Shown here one piece after another: positions 1-8,129 of a DNA stretch of 64,000 nucleotides. Source of the DNA: Arthrobacter sp. PsM3 (GTDB lineage Bacteria > Actinomycetota > Actinomycetes > Actinomycetales > Micrococcaceae); NCBI RefSeq assembly GCF_030433895.1, contig NZ_JARUXE010000011.1:62001-126000 (forward strand), in the 5' to 3' direction. Position 1 is the stretch's first letter. Each line of letters opens with the position of its first letter. A program made the position numbers and the translations under genes. The notes under the pieces are model-generated. The model saw only the letters and a program-made list of their open reading frames with translations. It was not told the origin of the DNA and did no database searches.

Positions 1-213
1 GCCAGAAGCGTCGTCCGCGATCTGGACGAGGCCGATGCGCTGGATGACGCGATGACCCCCGGTGGAGAGTTCGTCGCCGAGGAACTGACCGTTCAGGTGA
101 TTCCCCAGGCCGAGGATGAGTTCACCTGCTACTCCTGCTTCCTGGTCAGGCACCGTTCCCAGCTCGCACGCGAAAAGAACGGCCACTCGTACTGCATCGA
201 ATGTGAAGGCTAG
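1..213 (+). CDS. DUF4193 family protein, C-terminal part
   Basis: The reading frame is open from the first base to a TAG at 211-213, so the start lies outside the window. The 70 visible residues are acidic at first and then carry two CxxC pairs (CYSC and CIEC) about 25 residues apart, with RHRSQLAREKNG between them. This zinc-ribbon-like ending is typical of the short actinobacterial DUF4193 proteins, which are usually about 100 residues long. Function is unknown; the family is conserved on chromosomes, which argues that this edge is chromosomal rather than plasmid. There is no co-directional neighbour within the window. Confidence 0.85.
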   Translation, partial: ARSVVRDLDEADALDDAMTPGGEFVAEELTVQVIPQAEDEFTCYSCFLVRHRSQLAREKNGHSYCIECEG

Positions 214-305
214 CTAGCGCGCCGTGCCTCCTGCTGCCCGGATCTACAGCAACCACGTCAGCATGAATTAGGCGGACTGACAGTCCTGGGGAGCGGGGCA
301 TTGGG

Positions 306-1019
306 TCAGCGGGCGTAAGGGGTCACTTGGCCGTCTTCGTTGAAAGGTTCGAACCAGTATTCCAGTGCCATGGGTGCCAGGCGGAGCTGTCGGGCCAATC
401 CTTCATCGTGCTGGAATCCGTCGAGACTCCGGTCGTAAAGCATGTCGCTGTCGGTGTCTTCAAGGAGCCGGTCGGTAAGAGTGCTCCGCCAGTGCGGGTC
501 AAGGTCCAGATCGTAGGTGTCTTCGGTGATCTCAATCTGGTCCAGGAGGCACCGGACGGCGAGCTCCTGGGCCGCGCAACTGGGAGAGGTCCAGCCGCTG
601 GTGAGTTTCAGGGTCATGTCAGCGGCCACCACCAGGAATCGCTGGGCGAAGAGTCCGTTGTATTTTTCTGCGTACTGCGGTGGCAGGCCCGAGAGAATCC
701 AGGTGTCGTCGATGTCTTCGTGCGTGACCGACCTTTTTTCATGCAGCGTGTGGACGTCCTCGAACAACTGATCGATGAGAACTACGGAGGCGTGCCAGAT
801 GGCCCCGGCCAGAAGGCGTGCCCGGCTCAAACTCCGCCGGCGGTCCTCTGCCGAAATCCCAGCCATCCATTCCATCGTTTCGGAGTCGACGCTGCCCAGG
901 TCCTCGTCGGAGAAATCCCGGGGATCCGGAACGTAGCCGAGGTCCTCCAGGCTCAGGCCTTGCAGGCGATCGGCGTCAGCGTCCAGCTCAGCAAGAATCA
1001 GCTCTTGTTCCCTGTCCAT
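306..1019 (-). CDS. hypothetical acidic protein
   Basis: A 237-residue protein if it starts at the ATG at 1019 (MDREQELI); a longer frame to 1121 exists, but its extra 34 residues are basic and unlike the rest. The N-terminal 60 residues are very acidic (Asp/Glu in the DADADR, DPRDFSDEDLG segments), followed by mixed helical sequence with no membrane segment. I do not recognise a domain. It is monocistronic, with no gene close on the same strand. An antisense frame covers the same stretch, but the acidic, compositionally normal protein reads as the real one. Confidence 0.6.
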   Translation of the reverse strand: MDREQELILAELDADADRLQGLSLEDLGYVPDPRDFSDEDLGSVDSETMEWMAGISAEDRRRSLSRARLLAGAIWHASVVLIDQLFEDVHTLHEKRSVTHEDIDDTWILSGLPPQYAEKYNGLFAQRFLVVAADMTLKLTSGWTSPSCAAQELAVRCLLDQIEITEDTYDLDLDPHWRSTLTDRLLEDTDSDMLYDRSLDGFQHDEGLARQLRLAPMALEYWFEPFNEDGQVTPYAR

Positions 1020-1238
1020 GCAGCAGATGCTATCGCGACTGCCATGCACGGCTCGCCTCAAGAGGATCCGCCGGCGCCGGTTGGTGGGCGGGCCGTTTTG
1101 GGCAAACGGCAAGGCTCGCACGGGGCGTCAACACGTAGCGGCTTTTGCCGGACCAACTGCCATCGAGGACCGGCTTCGCAGACAGTGGGCGCCGGTAGAC
1201 GCAAACGCCACGAACCATCCAGCTTCTCAGCCAGCGTT

Positions 1239-1277
1239 GCGCAGGCTGCGCAGGCTGCGCAGGCTGCGCAGGCTGCG
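1239..1277. repeat. 9-bp tandem repeat
   Basis: The unit GCGCAGGCT is repeated four times without change and followed by a partial fifth unit (GCGCTGG). It lies in the non-coding gap between two genes, about 70 bp upstream of the start at 1347. If transcribed it could pair with itself only weakly. A slippage-prone microsatellite is the simplest reading. Confidence 0.85.
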
Positions 1278-1346
1278 CTGGCGGCTACAGGGGCCCCGGG
1301 GCTTGCTTATTTCTGGGAAACGCGTGTGGTTTGAGACGATGGCGCC

Positions 1347-2027
1347 ATGAAACAGGACGATGGCAAGAACCCGAATGGACTGGAGTCAGTCCTGGAGCTG
1401 CGGGTGCTTCTTGTAGACAGTCATCCGGAGATCTGGCGTCAGCTGGAGGTCCGAGGCTCAACATCGCTGGATCAGGTACACGCGGTCCTGCAGGTGGCCT
1501 TTGGCTGGGAGGATGCCCATCTGCACCGCTTTACCGACAGCGATCCCTTCGCGCCACTGCGGCCGATTGATGGGGAGCTACCTGAAGCATTGCAGTGGCT
1601 CCCGACGCAGTGGTGCGAGGAACCGGGGGACAGGGCTGAGGAGGATTGCTCGTTGGATCAACTTTTGGCGAGCGGATTGGGGACAGCGTTCTATGAGTAC
1701 GATTTCGGCGACAGCTGGCTCCACCGGATCGAACTGATTTCCAGCCGGCCAGCGACGAAGAATTCCCCGTCGGCGCTTCTGCTCGGCGGTGCCCGGCGAG
1801 GCCCGCTTGAAGACTCCGGAGGCATGCCCGGGTTCGAGGAGATTCTGGACGCCCTGGCCGACCCTGCCCATGCTGAACACGTTGAACAATCGGCGTGGGT
1901 CACCGAGATTACCGGCGCCCAAGAGCCCTTTGATCCCGGCTTCCTGGACCTCGAGGCCGTAAACGAGGAGCTTATTCTGGTCCTGCAAAGCCGACCTGGC
2001 CCAACCCCCAAACCTGATCGGGCCTGA
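1347..2027 (+). CDS. plasmid pRiA4b ORF-3 family protein
   Basis: A 226-residue protein with the hallmarks of the pRiA4b ORF-3-like family: an early LELRVLLVDSHPEIWRQLEV strand-helix, the segment LQVAFGWEDAHLHRF, and YEYDFGDSWLHRIEL about 120 residues in. The family is widespread on plasmids and islands, and its biochemical role is not established. The ATG at 1347 is preceded by a short spacer after the tandem repeat. It stands alone between two oppositely oriented genes. Confidence in the family is high; no function can be given. Confidence 0.85.
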   Translation: MKQDDGKNPNGLESVLELRVLLVDSHPEIWRQLEVRGSTSLDQVHAVLQVAFGWEDAHLHRFTDSDPFAPLRPIDGELPEALQWLPTQWCEEPGDRAEEDCSLDQLLASGLGTAFYEYDFGDSWLHRIELISSRPATKNSPSALLLGGARRGPLEDSGGMPGFEEILDALADPAHAEHVEQSAWVTEITGAQEPFDPGFLDLEAVNEELILVLQSRPGPTPKPDRA

Positions 2028-2172
2028 GGTATTGGTCAATAGCGGCGGTAGAGAAAGATCGCCCTAAAGGCGGTGATCGGGACGATCTATGACCCTTTCG
2101 CTCCGTATGTCAGTTCAGCGCACGCGCGGGAAGCCTCCATTGTGGAATGGTCCCGTCAGGTTCCGGACCGGC

Positions 2173-3021
2173 TCACCGTGACACGATCGAGGTCACTGCG
2201 CCGACAAACATCGGCAACACAGCCAGCGACGCCACGAGGAGCATGCCCCGCCCCACCCAGAGGGCGGCCCGCGGATGCCCCGACCGGGTGCCGGGAACGA
2301 CCTTGGCCCAAGCCATCACAAGGAGCGCGCCGAGTCCGAGCACGATCCCCGTCGGCGGGAAAAGGACCGCCGCAAACAGCGGCAGATAGGACTTCCAGGT
2401 CTTACTCGTCAAGGACCGAAGACAATCACTGACCGCGCCGGCCACTGCCGCGACGAGCGCACCGTGGAACACGGCGAGGGCCGCGAACAAGAGGACCGAC
2501 AGCCAACCGGGTTCGACAATGTCGAAGTCGATATTGTCCGGCCGCAGGGGATCCACGGACGCTCCGAAGCCCAGGAGAAGCACTACACCCAGTGCCGGAC
2601 CCGACCATCGGCCGGCCGGCAGCCACCGGTGTATCAGCATGTAAATGAATGCTGCTGCGAAGCCCGCCGGGAGGCCCGCGAATATCAACAAAGCCATCGT
2701 GCCCTCGACCGTGGGAATACCAACGATTGCCTGAGCCTCGGTAAGACTTCCCTGCGCCGAGGCCGGTGATGTGAGGGCCAGGATGCGCATCACAAGCCGT
2801 CCGCCGGGCCACGCAACCAGGAAAGCGGACGCGACGGCGGCTATCGTCGCCACATTCGCTCCCCACACGTAGCGACGGAACGCCGAAGCCGGAGTTTCCG
2901 ATCCGGACGCGGGCCGGGCAAGGTCGGCCGGCGGTCGTACAGGGCGGTCTCCAAAGGCAATGACCAGACCCGCGCCGATGACCAGCAGCAGCGTGCACGA
3001 AACCACAATCATTAGCGTCAC
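2173..3021 (-). CDS. polytopic membrane protein, unknown function
   Basis: A 282-residue protein with roughly six hydrophobic spans, including an N-terminal one (IVVSCTLLLVIGAGLVIAF), VWGANVATIAAVASAFLVAW, and a C-terminal pair around LFPPTGIVLGLGALLVMAWA. The central loop is Gly/Asp rich. A GTG at 3021 gives the longest form; an ATG at 3012 would remove three residues and is equally possible. It is divergent from the ChrB-like gene and shares a promoter region of about 130 bp with it. I do not recognise a named family, so no role is assigned. Confidence 0.65.
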   Translation of the reverse strand: MTLMIVVSCTLLLVIGAGLVIAFGDRPVRPPADLARPASGSETPASAFRRYVWGANVATIAAVASAFLVAWPGGRLVMRILALTSPASAQGSLTEAQAIVGIPTVEGTMALLIFAGLPAGFAAAFIYMLIHRWLPAGRWSGPALGVVLLLGFGASVDPLRPDNIDFDIVEPGWLSVLLFAALAVFHGALVAAVAGAVSDCLRSLTSKTWKSYLPLFAAVLFPPTGIVLGLGALLVMAWAKVVPGTRSGHPRAALWVGRGMLLVASLAVLPMFVGAVTSIVSR

Positions 3022-3133
3022 GCCACCATCACCACCTACTAACCGGTGCAGTCATTGTGGCCCGAAGACCAGACGTTAGCCAGACCGGCAGGAGGGCATT
3101 TGTTAGACATGTCCCTGTCCGGTTGGTATCTCT

Positions 3134-3149
3134 TGTAACAGTCGTTACA
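3134..3149. promoter_or_regulatory. operator-like dyad upstream of the chrB-like gene
   Basis: TGTAAC-AGTC-GTTACA is a perfect 6-bp inverted repeat ending four bases before the ATG at 3153. Its position would let a bound repressor block initiation of the ChrB-like/MFS pair. The family of the binding protein cannot be told from the site alone. Confidence 0.5.
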
Positions 3150-3152
3150 GTC

Positions 3153-3701
3153 ATGAATGTGACTAACGAATCGAATGCGCCCTGGCTCGTCATGCTCGTC
3201 CAGGTTCCCTCTCAACCTTCCAGATACCGGGTAGCTGTCTGGAGGGAGCTTCGCCGGTTCGGCGCGGTTCCCGTGGGGCAAGGTGCGTGGACTGCCCCGG
3301 ACGTCCCGGTGTGCAGGATGGGCGCCGAAAAGGCGCAAGTGCTTGCCCTGGCCGGCGGTGGAACGCTGGTCTTGCTGACGACCAACGCCGACGACGCCGG
3401 TGCTGTCGAGCTCCGCCGGCTTTTCGATGCCGCCAGGGCCGATGAATGGGTTGAGTTCATCGCAGACTGCGGCAAGTTCACGGCGGAAATCGCCAAGGAA
3501 ATCGAGAAGCGCAAATTCACCCTCGCCGAGTTGGACGAAGAGGAACAGAGCCTGGAACGGCTGCGCAGGTGGTTCCGGGCCAACCGGGACAAGGGCGTCT
3601 TCGGCAGCCCGTTGGCCGATGAAGCAGAGACTGAACTGTCCCAGTGCGCGAGGGTTCTCGAGGAATTCTCAGAACTCGTCTACCGCGAGGTGCACCAGTG
3701 A
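3153..3701 (+). CDS. ChrB N-terminal domain protein (chromate resistance-type regulator)
   Basis: 182 residues starting at the ATG at 3153; earlier in-frame starts would run through the dyad upstream. The sequence APWLVMLVQVPSQPSRYRVAVWRELRRFGAVPVGQGAWTAP, written here in part, is the signature opening of the ChrB N-terminal domain, and the Glu/Lys-rich helix near residues 105-140 (KEIEKRKFTLAELDEEE) also fits. Full ChrB proteins carry a second, C-terminal domain that is absent here. ChrB acts as a chromate-responsive regulator in chromate operons. The downstream MFS gene overlaps its stop codon (GTGA), so the two are translationally coupled. No chrA chromate pump is visible. Confidence 0.8.
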   Translation: MNVTNESNAPWLVMLVQVPSQPSRYRVAVWRELRRFGAVPVGQGAWTAPDVPVCRMGAEKAQVLALAGGGTLVLLTTNADDAGAVELRRLFDAARADEWVEFIADCGKFTAEIAKEIEKRKFTLAELDEEEQSLERLRRWFRANRDKGVFGSPLADEAETELSQCARVLEEFSELVYREVHQ

Positions 3702-5161
3702 GGATCACAAGCCCGACGCGAATCATCCAAGGGTCGACCAGCCCCCTGTATGCTGCGGGTTTCGTGACAGCGTTCGGAGCCCACAGCATTGCCGCAGGAA
3801 TGGGTGCCCAGAGCGAGAACATCGGCCTGACGCTTCTGAACTTGGGTATGCTGCTGGCCGTTTATGACCTGGCAGAAGTTTTCCTCAAGCCGGTGTTCGG
3901 CGCACTGAGTGACCGGATCGGCGCCAAACCGGTCATTGTTGGGGGTCTTCTGGCCTTCGCGGGCTTCTCGCTGATCGGGTTGTGGGCCGCGGATCCGCTG
4001 ATGCTGGGCCTGACCCGCCTGGGTCAGGGCGCGGCGGCATCGGCTTTCTCACCCGCGTCGTCGGCCACCGTCGCCAGACTGGCCGCGGGAAAGAACTCAG
4101 GGAAGTACTTCGGACGTTACGGGTCGTGGAAAAGCCTCGGCTATGTGATCGGCCCGCTACTGGGCGCCGGCCTGATCCATGTCGGCGGGTTCGCGCTGCT
4201 GTTTGCAGCGTTATCGGCGCTGGCTGCTGCCACCGCAGGGTGGGTCATCTTGCATCTGCCCCGCCTGGAGCCGGTCCCCAGGGTCAGATACACGGTCCTG
4301 GACCTGGCCCGGCAAATCACCGAGCGGCGTTTTCTGGTACCGACGATGGTACTTGCCGCGTCGACGGGAGCCCTCGGTGCGGCGATAGGTTTCCTGCCGG
4401 CCCTGGCGACCCGGCACGGTCTTGATCCCCTCGCTGGAACGGCCGTCGTCAGCGCTTTGGCAATCGCTTCGGTCATCACCCAACCATGGGTCGGGAAGCG
4501 GCGTGACCTGCACGGGATCAGTGAAGCCGCAGGAATGAGGGCCGGGCTGCTGCTCACCGCTGCCGGCATCGGAACCGTGGCCTTCGCCCCGGGAAGCATC
4601 ACCGTGTTCATCGCGGCTATTCTGATCGGGGCCGGTGTTGGCACAGCTACACCCTTGGCTTTTGCCCATCTGGCCGACAGCACACCCCAAGACAGGATGG
4701 GCAGGACCATGGGCTCCGCCGAACTCGGCAGAGAACTAGGAGACGCGGGCGGACCCTTGATCGTCGGAGGCCTTGCCACGCTCGCCGGACTGCCACTGGG
4801 CCTTGGCGCGCTGGCCCTGCTCATAACTGCAGCCAGCGCACCACGCCTGCGACGCCCCAGCCTCCACAACCCTGAACCGTACGTCCAGCCGCTGCCACGC
4901 CACCATTCGCAGCCCTACTCATCCGGTTATTCGGGCGATGCTTTGGGCCAGGCGGCAGGAGTGCCGGTTTCGATAATGATGGCGCCGTTGAAGGTCAGCC
5001 GGTCGCCGGTCGCGACGCAGAGGCGCGGGCCGATGAAGGATCTGGTCCATCCGGAGAAGGATTCGTTGGAAGCGATGGCGAAGGACGCCGGACTGGGGGA
5101 GCGGTCTCGAACGCGGCCCAAAGCAGAGGGAGCTGGGGAGTCAGGTTGTACTGATCCTTGA
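3698..5161 (+). CDS. MFS transporter, C-terminus replaced by read-through into istB remnant
   Basis: The GTG at 3698 overlaps the TGA of the ChrB-like gene. The first roughly 390 residues are a normal 12-helix major facilitator: the DRIGAKP loop-2 motif, the LGQGAAASAF segment, and a repeat of the fold after LARQITERRF. From about residue 410 (LHNPEPYVQPLPRHHSQ) the protein becomes hydrophilic and compositionally foreign. The last roughly 80 codons are antisense to an istB relic at 4915-5120, so the native stop has probably been lost by insertion or deletion. The membrane part looks intact. Pairing with ChrB-N suggests export of chromate or a related stressor, but that is inference. Confidence 0.75.
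   Translation: MRITSPTRIIQGSTSPLYAAGFVTAFGAHSIAAGMGAQSENIGLTLLNLGMLLAVYDLAEVFLKPVFGALSDRIGAKPVIVGGLLAFAGFSLIGLWAADPLMLGLTRLGQGAAASAFSPASSATVARLAAGKNSGKYFGRYGSWKSLGYVIGPLLGAGLIHVGGFALLFAALSALAAATAGWVILHLPRLEPVPRVRYTVLDLARQITERRFLVPTMVLAASTGALGAAIGFLPALATRHGLDPLAGTAVVSALAIASVITQPWVGKRRDLHGISEAAGMRAGLLLTAAGIGTVAFAPGSITVFIAAILIGAGVGTATPLAFAHLADSTPQDRMGRTMGSAELGRELGDAGGPLIVGGLATLAGLPLGLGALALLITAASAPRLRRPSLHNPEPYVQPLPRHHSQPYSSGYSGDALGQAAGVPVSIMMAPLKVSRSPVATQRRGPMKDLVHPEKDSLEAMAKDAGLGERSRTRPKAEGAGESGCTDP
4915..5120 (-). pseudogene. istB: IS21-family istB remnant (3' end only)
   Basis: On the minus strand the frame reads FAIASNESFSGWTRSF, then DRLTFNGAIIIETGT, the recognisable C-terminal region of IS21 helper ATPases (IstB). 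After ETGT a one-base shift restores SCRLAQSIARI, the expected ending, so the copy carries at least one frameshift. No Walker A region, istA or terminal repeats are seen. The remaining bases up to 5442 hold no gene I can support. Confidence 0.65.
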
Positions 5162-5442
5162 GGACGTCATCGATAGAGGTTTGGCCCGCCAGGAGGTCAG
5201 GAACGCCCGGCCTATTCTGCACTCGTCCCCCTGGGCATGTCTTGACGATACGAGCTCCGCATGTGGCGGGAGGGGTAGACACGCAGAACAAGCCTGGAGG
5301 CTGTCATAACGGCCCTTATCGCTCGGGTGCAACGCTGCAGGATGAGCGGGCATGTCGCCCCGCCGGTTAAAGAACCGTCGCCCGGGACATGTGGGAACGC
5401 CCGAGAGGGTTCAGTTCATGCGCCGCGATTAGCTAATGAAAG

Positions 5443-6351
5443 TCATTGTGGCGAGTACCTAGTTAGTGGCACTGGTTCAAACTGACGATACCGCGTTACG
5501 GGGCAATCGGGCAGAAGTTCAATTACCGGCTGTTGAGCTGTGAGTCCAACTTGGCTTCCGGCGTCTCGAATTAGATCGTTCACCATCTCCCACCAATCCC
5601 GAACTGCATCAGTTGGCTGCTCGTGGCAGAAAGCGGCGAGCTGGATGAAAGACGGGTCAAGCATGCTATTAGAACGGCCCCCGATTTCTTCAATCTGGTT
5701 TACGACAGCGTCATATCTGCTCTTGTCTGAAGCTTTGAGGCTCTTCAACTCGGTCATGAGGACACGCTGCACCACTTCAACAACCGCATCCGCCCAAGAG
5801 GGTCGACAACGGAGTAGTTCCAGTCTCCTGACGACAGATCGCTGGTCGCGCTCGTTTGCGAAGCCGGCAATTGGTGTTCTGCCTACGAGCCAGGACTTTT
5901 CCACCGGGAATTCAATGCGCAGGTCGACAACCCAAAGCTCCGTCGCGTCTCCTCCAAGCTTAGGAAGGTGAAGAAGGTGAAGCGGGCCTTTACCCTTCTT
6001 GATGAGGGCTCTGGTGGAACCGTCCAGATTGATCATGTTGTACGCGGGTGAGATGGATATCCACGGCCGTGTGGGCGGGTCGAAGTCGACTTCTCCCAGA
6101 TCACACGTCTGTGTGGTTATAACGCCATAGGCGGGCGCCACATGATTCGCCAAAATGACTTCTGGACCCGCCGAGTCTTGGACGTAGTTGTGGGTCGCCG
6201 CCCAGACTGCGTATTTTGGGTTTGCGAAGTAGAAAAATGGCGGAGTTTCCACCACGTCGCCAGCTGTAAAACTAGCAGCCGCCGTCAGAACTTCTGACGG
6301 CCAATCTTGGCGTTCGCCAGGGAGGCCTGCAGTAATGTCAGGGACCGACAT
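5443..6351 (-). CDS. hypothetical protein with TQTCDL motif (cassette gene 3)
   Basis: 302 residues, ATG at 6351 preceded by GGAGG at good spacing. No signal peptide or membrane span. A central AYGVITTQTCDLGEVDF segment at about residues 74-90 is the most distinctive feature; the Cys may be functional. Aromatic residues cluster around PPFFYFANPKYAVWAATHNY. The second half is helical and charged, with paired Trp (DWWEMVNDLI). I do not recognise the family. It is the third of three co-directional genes with an 80-bp gap to the gene upstream, and looks less GC-rich than the flanking catabolic genes, consistent with acquisition as a unit. Confidence 0.65.
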   Translation of the reverse strand: MSVPDITAGLPGERQDWPSEVLTAAASFTAGDVVETPPFFYFANPKYAVWAATHNYVQDSAGPEVILANHVAPAYGVITTQTCDLGEVDFDPPTRPWISISPAYNMINLDGSTRALIKKGKGPLHLLHLPKLGGDATELWVVDLRIEFPVEKSWLVGRTPIAGFANERDQRSVVRRLELLRCRPSWADAVVEVVQRVLMTELKSLKASDKSRYDAVVNQIEEIGGRSNSMLDPSFIQLAAFCHEQPTDAVRDWWEMVNDLIRDAGSQVGLTAQQPVIELLPDCPVTRYRQFEPVPLTRYSPQ

Positions 6352-6430
6352 CCGCGGGCGCCTCCAAAAGTAGTTAGTTGTACAAACCAGAGTATGTTGT
6401 CGAGTCGCGGCAATTCAGCCGGACGTCAGC

Positions 6431-7291
6431 TCAGGTGTTTCTAGGTCGGACCGGCCGTGCTACAAATCCAGCTGCCGGGCTTTGATGTGCCTTCTGCGTG
6501 CTGGCATCAAATGGTGGCTCGCCGTACGCGTCCAGGTCATCGTCGTCGACGAGCTTTTTCGCCGGCGCCGAGGCTGGGAACAGTAGCGGCTCGGCCAAGG
6601 TGAGAACATTCCGGAGCCCATCGGCGCCTTGAGATAGTCGCGCGAGGCGGTCAGTGCCCTCATCCGAGCTCATGGCGAGCCACAGGCGCGTCCTCTCCAC
6701 GCCTTGGGCGGCGACAAGCTGGGATACGAAGGCATGCACGGCAAGCAGATGCCGCGAAGAAGCGCCATAGGCTCCTCCTGCATTTCGCCAATTGCCGAGC
6801 GTTCTCCTAGAAATATTGCATAGCTGAGCAACCTGGGTATCGGTGAGTTGCAGCCACTCGCCAAGGTCATCCACAGCGGATACCGAGGCGGCAGCCACGC
6901 GCCGGTCCCGCTCGGCACGCACTGATTCAATCGATTCAGAGTTCCGAGCCCTTGAGGTGCTCTCTATCCCCGGGGTTTCCACTCTTGTAAGGGCCGACGT
7001 GCCGGAGGCAATCAACGTCGGCAAATAGTCCGCCCCCGTTTTGACAACTCTCGTTTCGGTCGGGCGTCCCACCTCAGGTGCTGCAAAGACGGGAGTAGAC
7101 GGAACGACGGCTAGGCTCAAGGCCGCCGCTGCTATGGTCATTCCAGTCCATGCCCGCGTCCAATTTGCGGGCGGATATTCGCCGAGAAAATTAACACCCG
7201 GATCCTTGTAGAACGGCGTGATGTCAGCGGCGCTATAGTACGTGCCACCGGCTGCGTATCTGTCTAACGTAGAGCCACTTAGATCAGCCAT
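6431..7291 (-). CDS. membrane-anchored helix-turn-helix protein (cassette gene 2)
   Basis: 286 residues. Residues about 43-72 (NWTRAWTGMTIAAAALSLAVVPSTPVFA, in part) form a single hydrophobic span. A linker follows, then from about residue 140 a segment LQLTDTQVAQLCNISRRTLG reads as a helix-turn-helix resembling the N-terminal domain of Xre/MbcA/ParS-type antitoxins, continued by a helical region ending LAEPLLFP. A DNA-binding-like domain behind a membrane anchor is unusual for this family and suggests signal transduction or membrane tethering. The ATG at 7291 has a GGGGA a few bases upstream. It sits 37 bp after the TIGR04255-like gene. Function is unknown. Confidence 0.65.
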   Translation of the reverse strand: MADLSGSTLDRYAAGGTYYSAADITPFYKDPGVNFLGEYPPANWTRAWTGMTIAAAALSLAVVPSTPVFAAPEVGRPTETRVVKTGADYLPTLIASGTSALTRVETPGIESTSRARNSESIESVRAERDRRVAAASVSAVDDLGEWLQLTDTQVAQLCNISRRTLGNWRNAGGAYGASSRHLLAVHAFVSQLVAAQGVERTRLWLAMSSDEGTDRLARLSQGADGLRNVLTLAEPLLFPASAPAKKLVDDDDLDAYGEPPFDASTQKAHQSPAAGFVARPVRPRNT

Positions 7292-7328
7292 CTTGTCCCC
7301 ATTTTTCTCGTGACTGCATAAACTGACG

Positions 7329-8129
7329 CTAACTCTTTAGAGATTCAAGCAATTCCGGTTTCACCACGGCCTGGAACACCTGTAGGGCTCGACGATGAAG
7401 TTTTTGAGCCGTTTGCTTGATATCCAGGACGTCGAAGGCTCGGGCACGCCCGTCAAAGCAATCCGTGTCCAAGACCGTAGCGTATCCGTTTGCCGCGGCA
7501 GGATCAGGCGTACAACTGCTTCGCAGAACGACCTGGGCGTCGCCGAGGTCCAGGTGCGAAAAAGTCTGCGCACCGATGACGGATTCCATGAGGTCGGGGT
7601 TGGCAGCCAGCCCCAGCAGGCTTGGCTCCAGGAGATCAACCCAGTGGCCAGGCTTGGAAGCCTGCCGATAGACGATGCGGTCTATATATCGAAGGCCGAT
7701 CCGCTGGATGAGCGCCGGCTGATATGCCGAGTGGATGACTTCGACGAGGTCCTCAAGACGCGAATTGAACTCGGTCCATGTCGTATAACCTGTGGACTCG
7801 AGCGCAAAAAAATCGGGCATGAGGATGACGGTCCACTGGTGGTCCTTCGAGCGCAAGCGCCACCCGGGGCGCACCTCGCCGCCGGAAGTCTGAAACCCTG
7901 ACGGTCCAGCCTCGACCACCATCTCGGCCGCGGATGCCTGCTCAAGAGTCGGATAGTCGTGTCGAATGTCATTCTGAATTCGAAGCGCGATGGCGGGGTC
8001 ACTCACCGCGGGGCGTCCTTCGTGTCGTCCTTGAAAGACGACTAATTCCAGAGGTGAAGCCCCTAACGTCTCTGTCGATGGCTCCGGAAGTTCCACTATG
8101 GTCGCGAGATCCTTCTTGTTCTTGTCCAC
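7329..8129 (-). CDS. TIGR04255-type protein (cassette gene 1)
   Basis: 266 residues from a GTG at 8129. The opening LGASPLELVVFQGRHEG, the middle VILMPDFFALESTGYTTW, and LIQRIGLRYIDRI at about residues 140-152 match the layout of the sporadically distributed TIGR04255 family (PL-x-EVVF start, YT-x-W, RIGLRYIN). The family is patchy across bacteria and its activity is unknown. There is no membrane segment. It is the first of three genes on this strand, and the partner with a membrane-anchored HTH starts 37 bp downstream. The family call rests on reading motifs only. Confidence 0.7.
   Translation of the reverse strand: MDKNKKDLATIVELPEPSTETLGASPLELVVFQGRHEGRPAVSDPAIALRIQNDIRHDYPTLEQASAAEMVVEAGPSGFQTSGGEVRPGWRLRSKDHQWTVILMPDFFALESTGYTTWTEFNSRLEDLVEVIHSAYQPALIQRIGLRYIDRIVYRQASKPGHWVDLLEPSLLGLAANPDLMESVIGAQTFSHLDLGDAQVVLRSSCTPDPAAANGYATVLDTDCFDGRARAFDVLDIKQTAQKLHRRALQVFQAVVKPELLESLKS

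Noticed and set aside
327-1334. Long plus-strand frame of 335 codons opposite the acidic protein gene
   Set aside because: It is antisense to a gene with normal composition, ends in the tandem repeat as QAAQAAQAAQAA, and has no domain.
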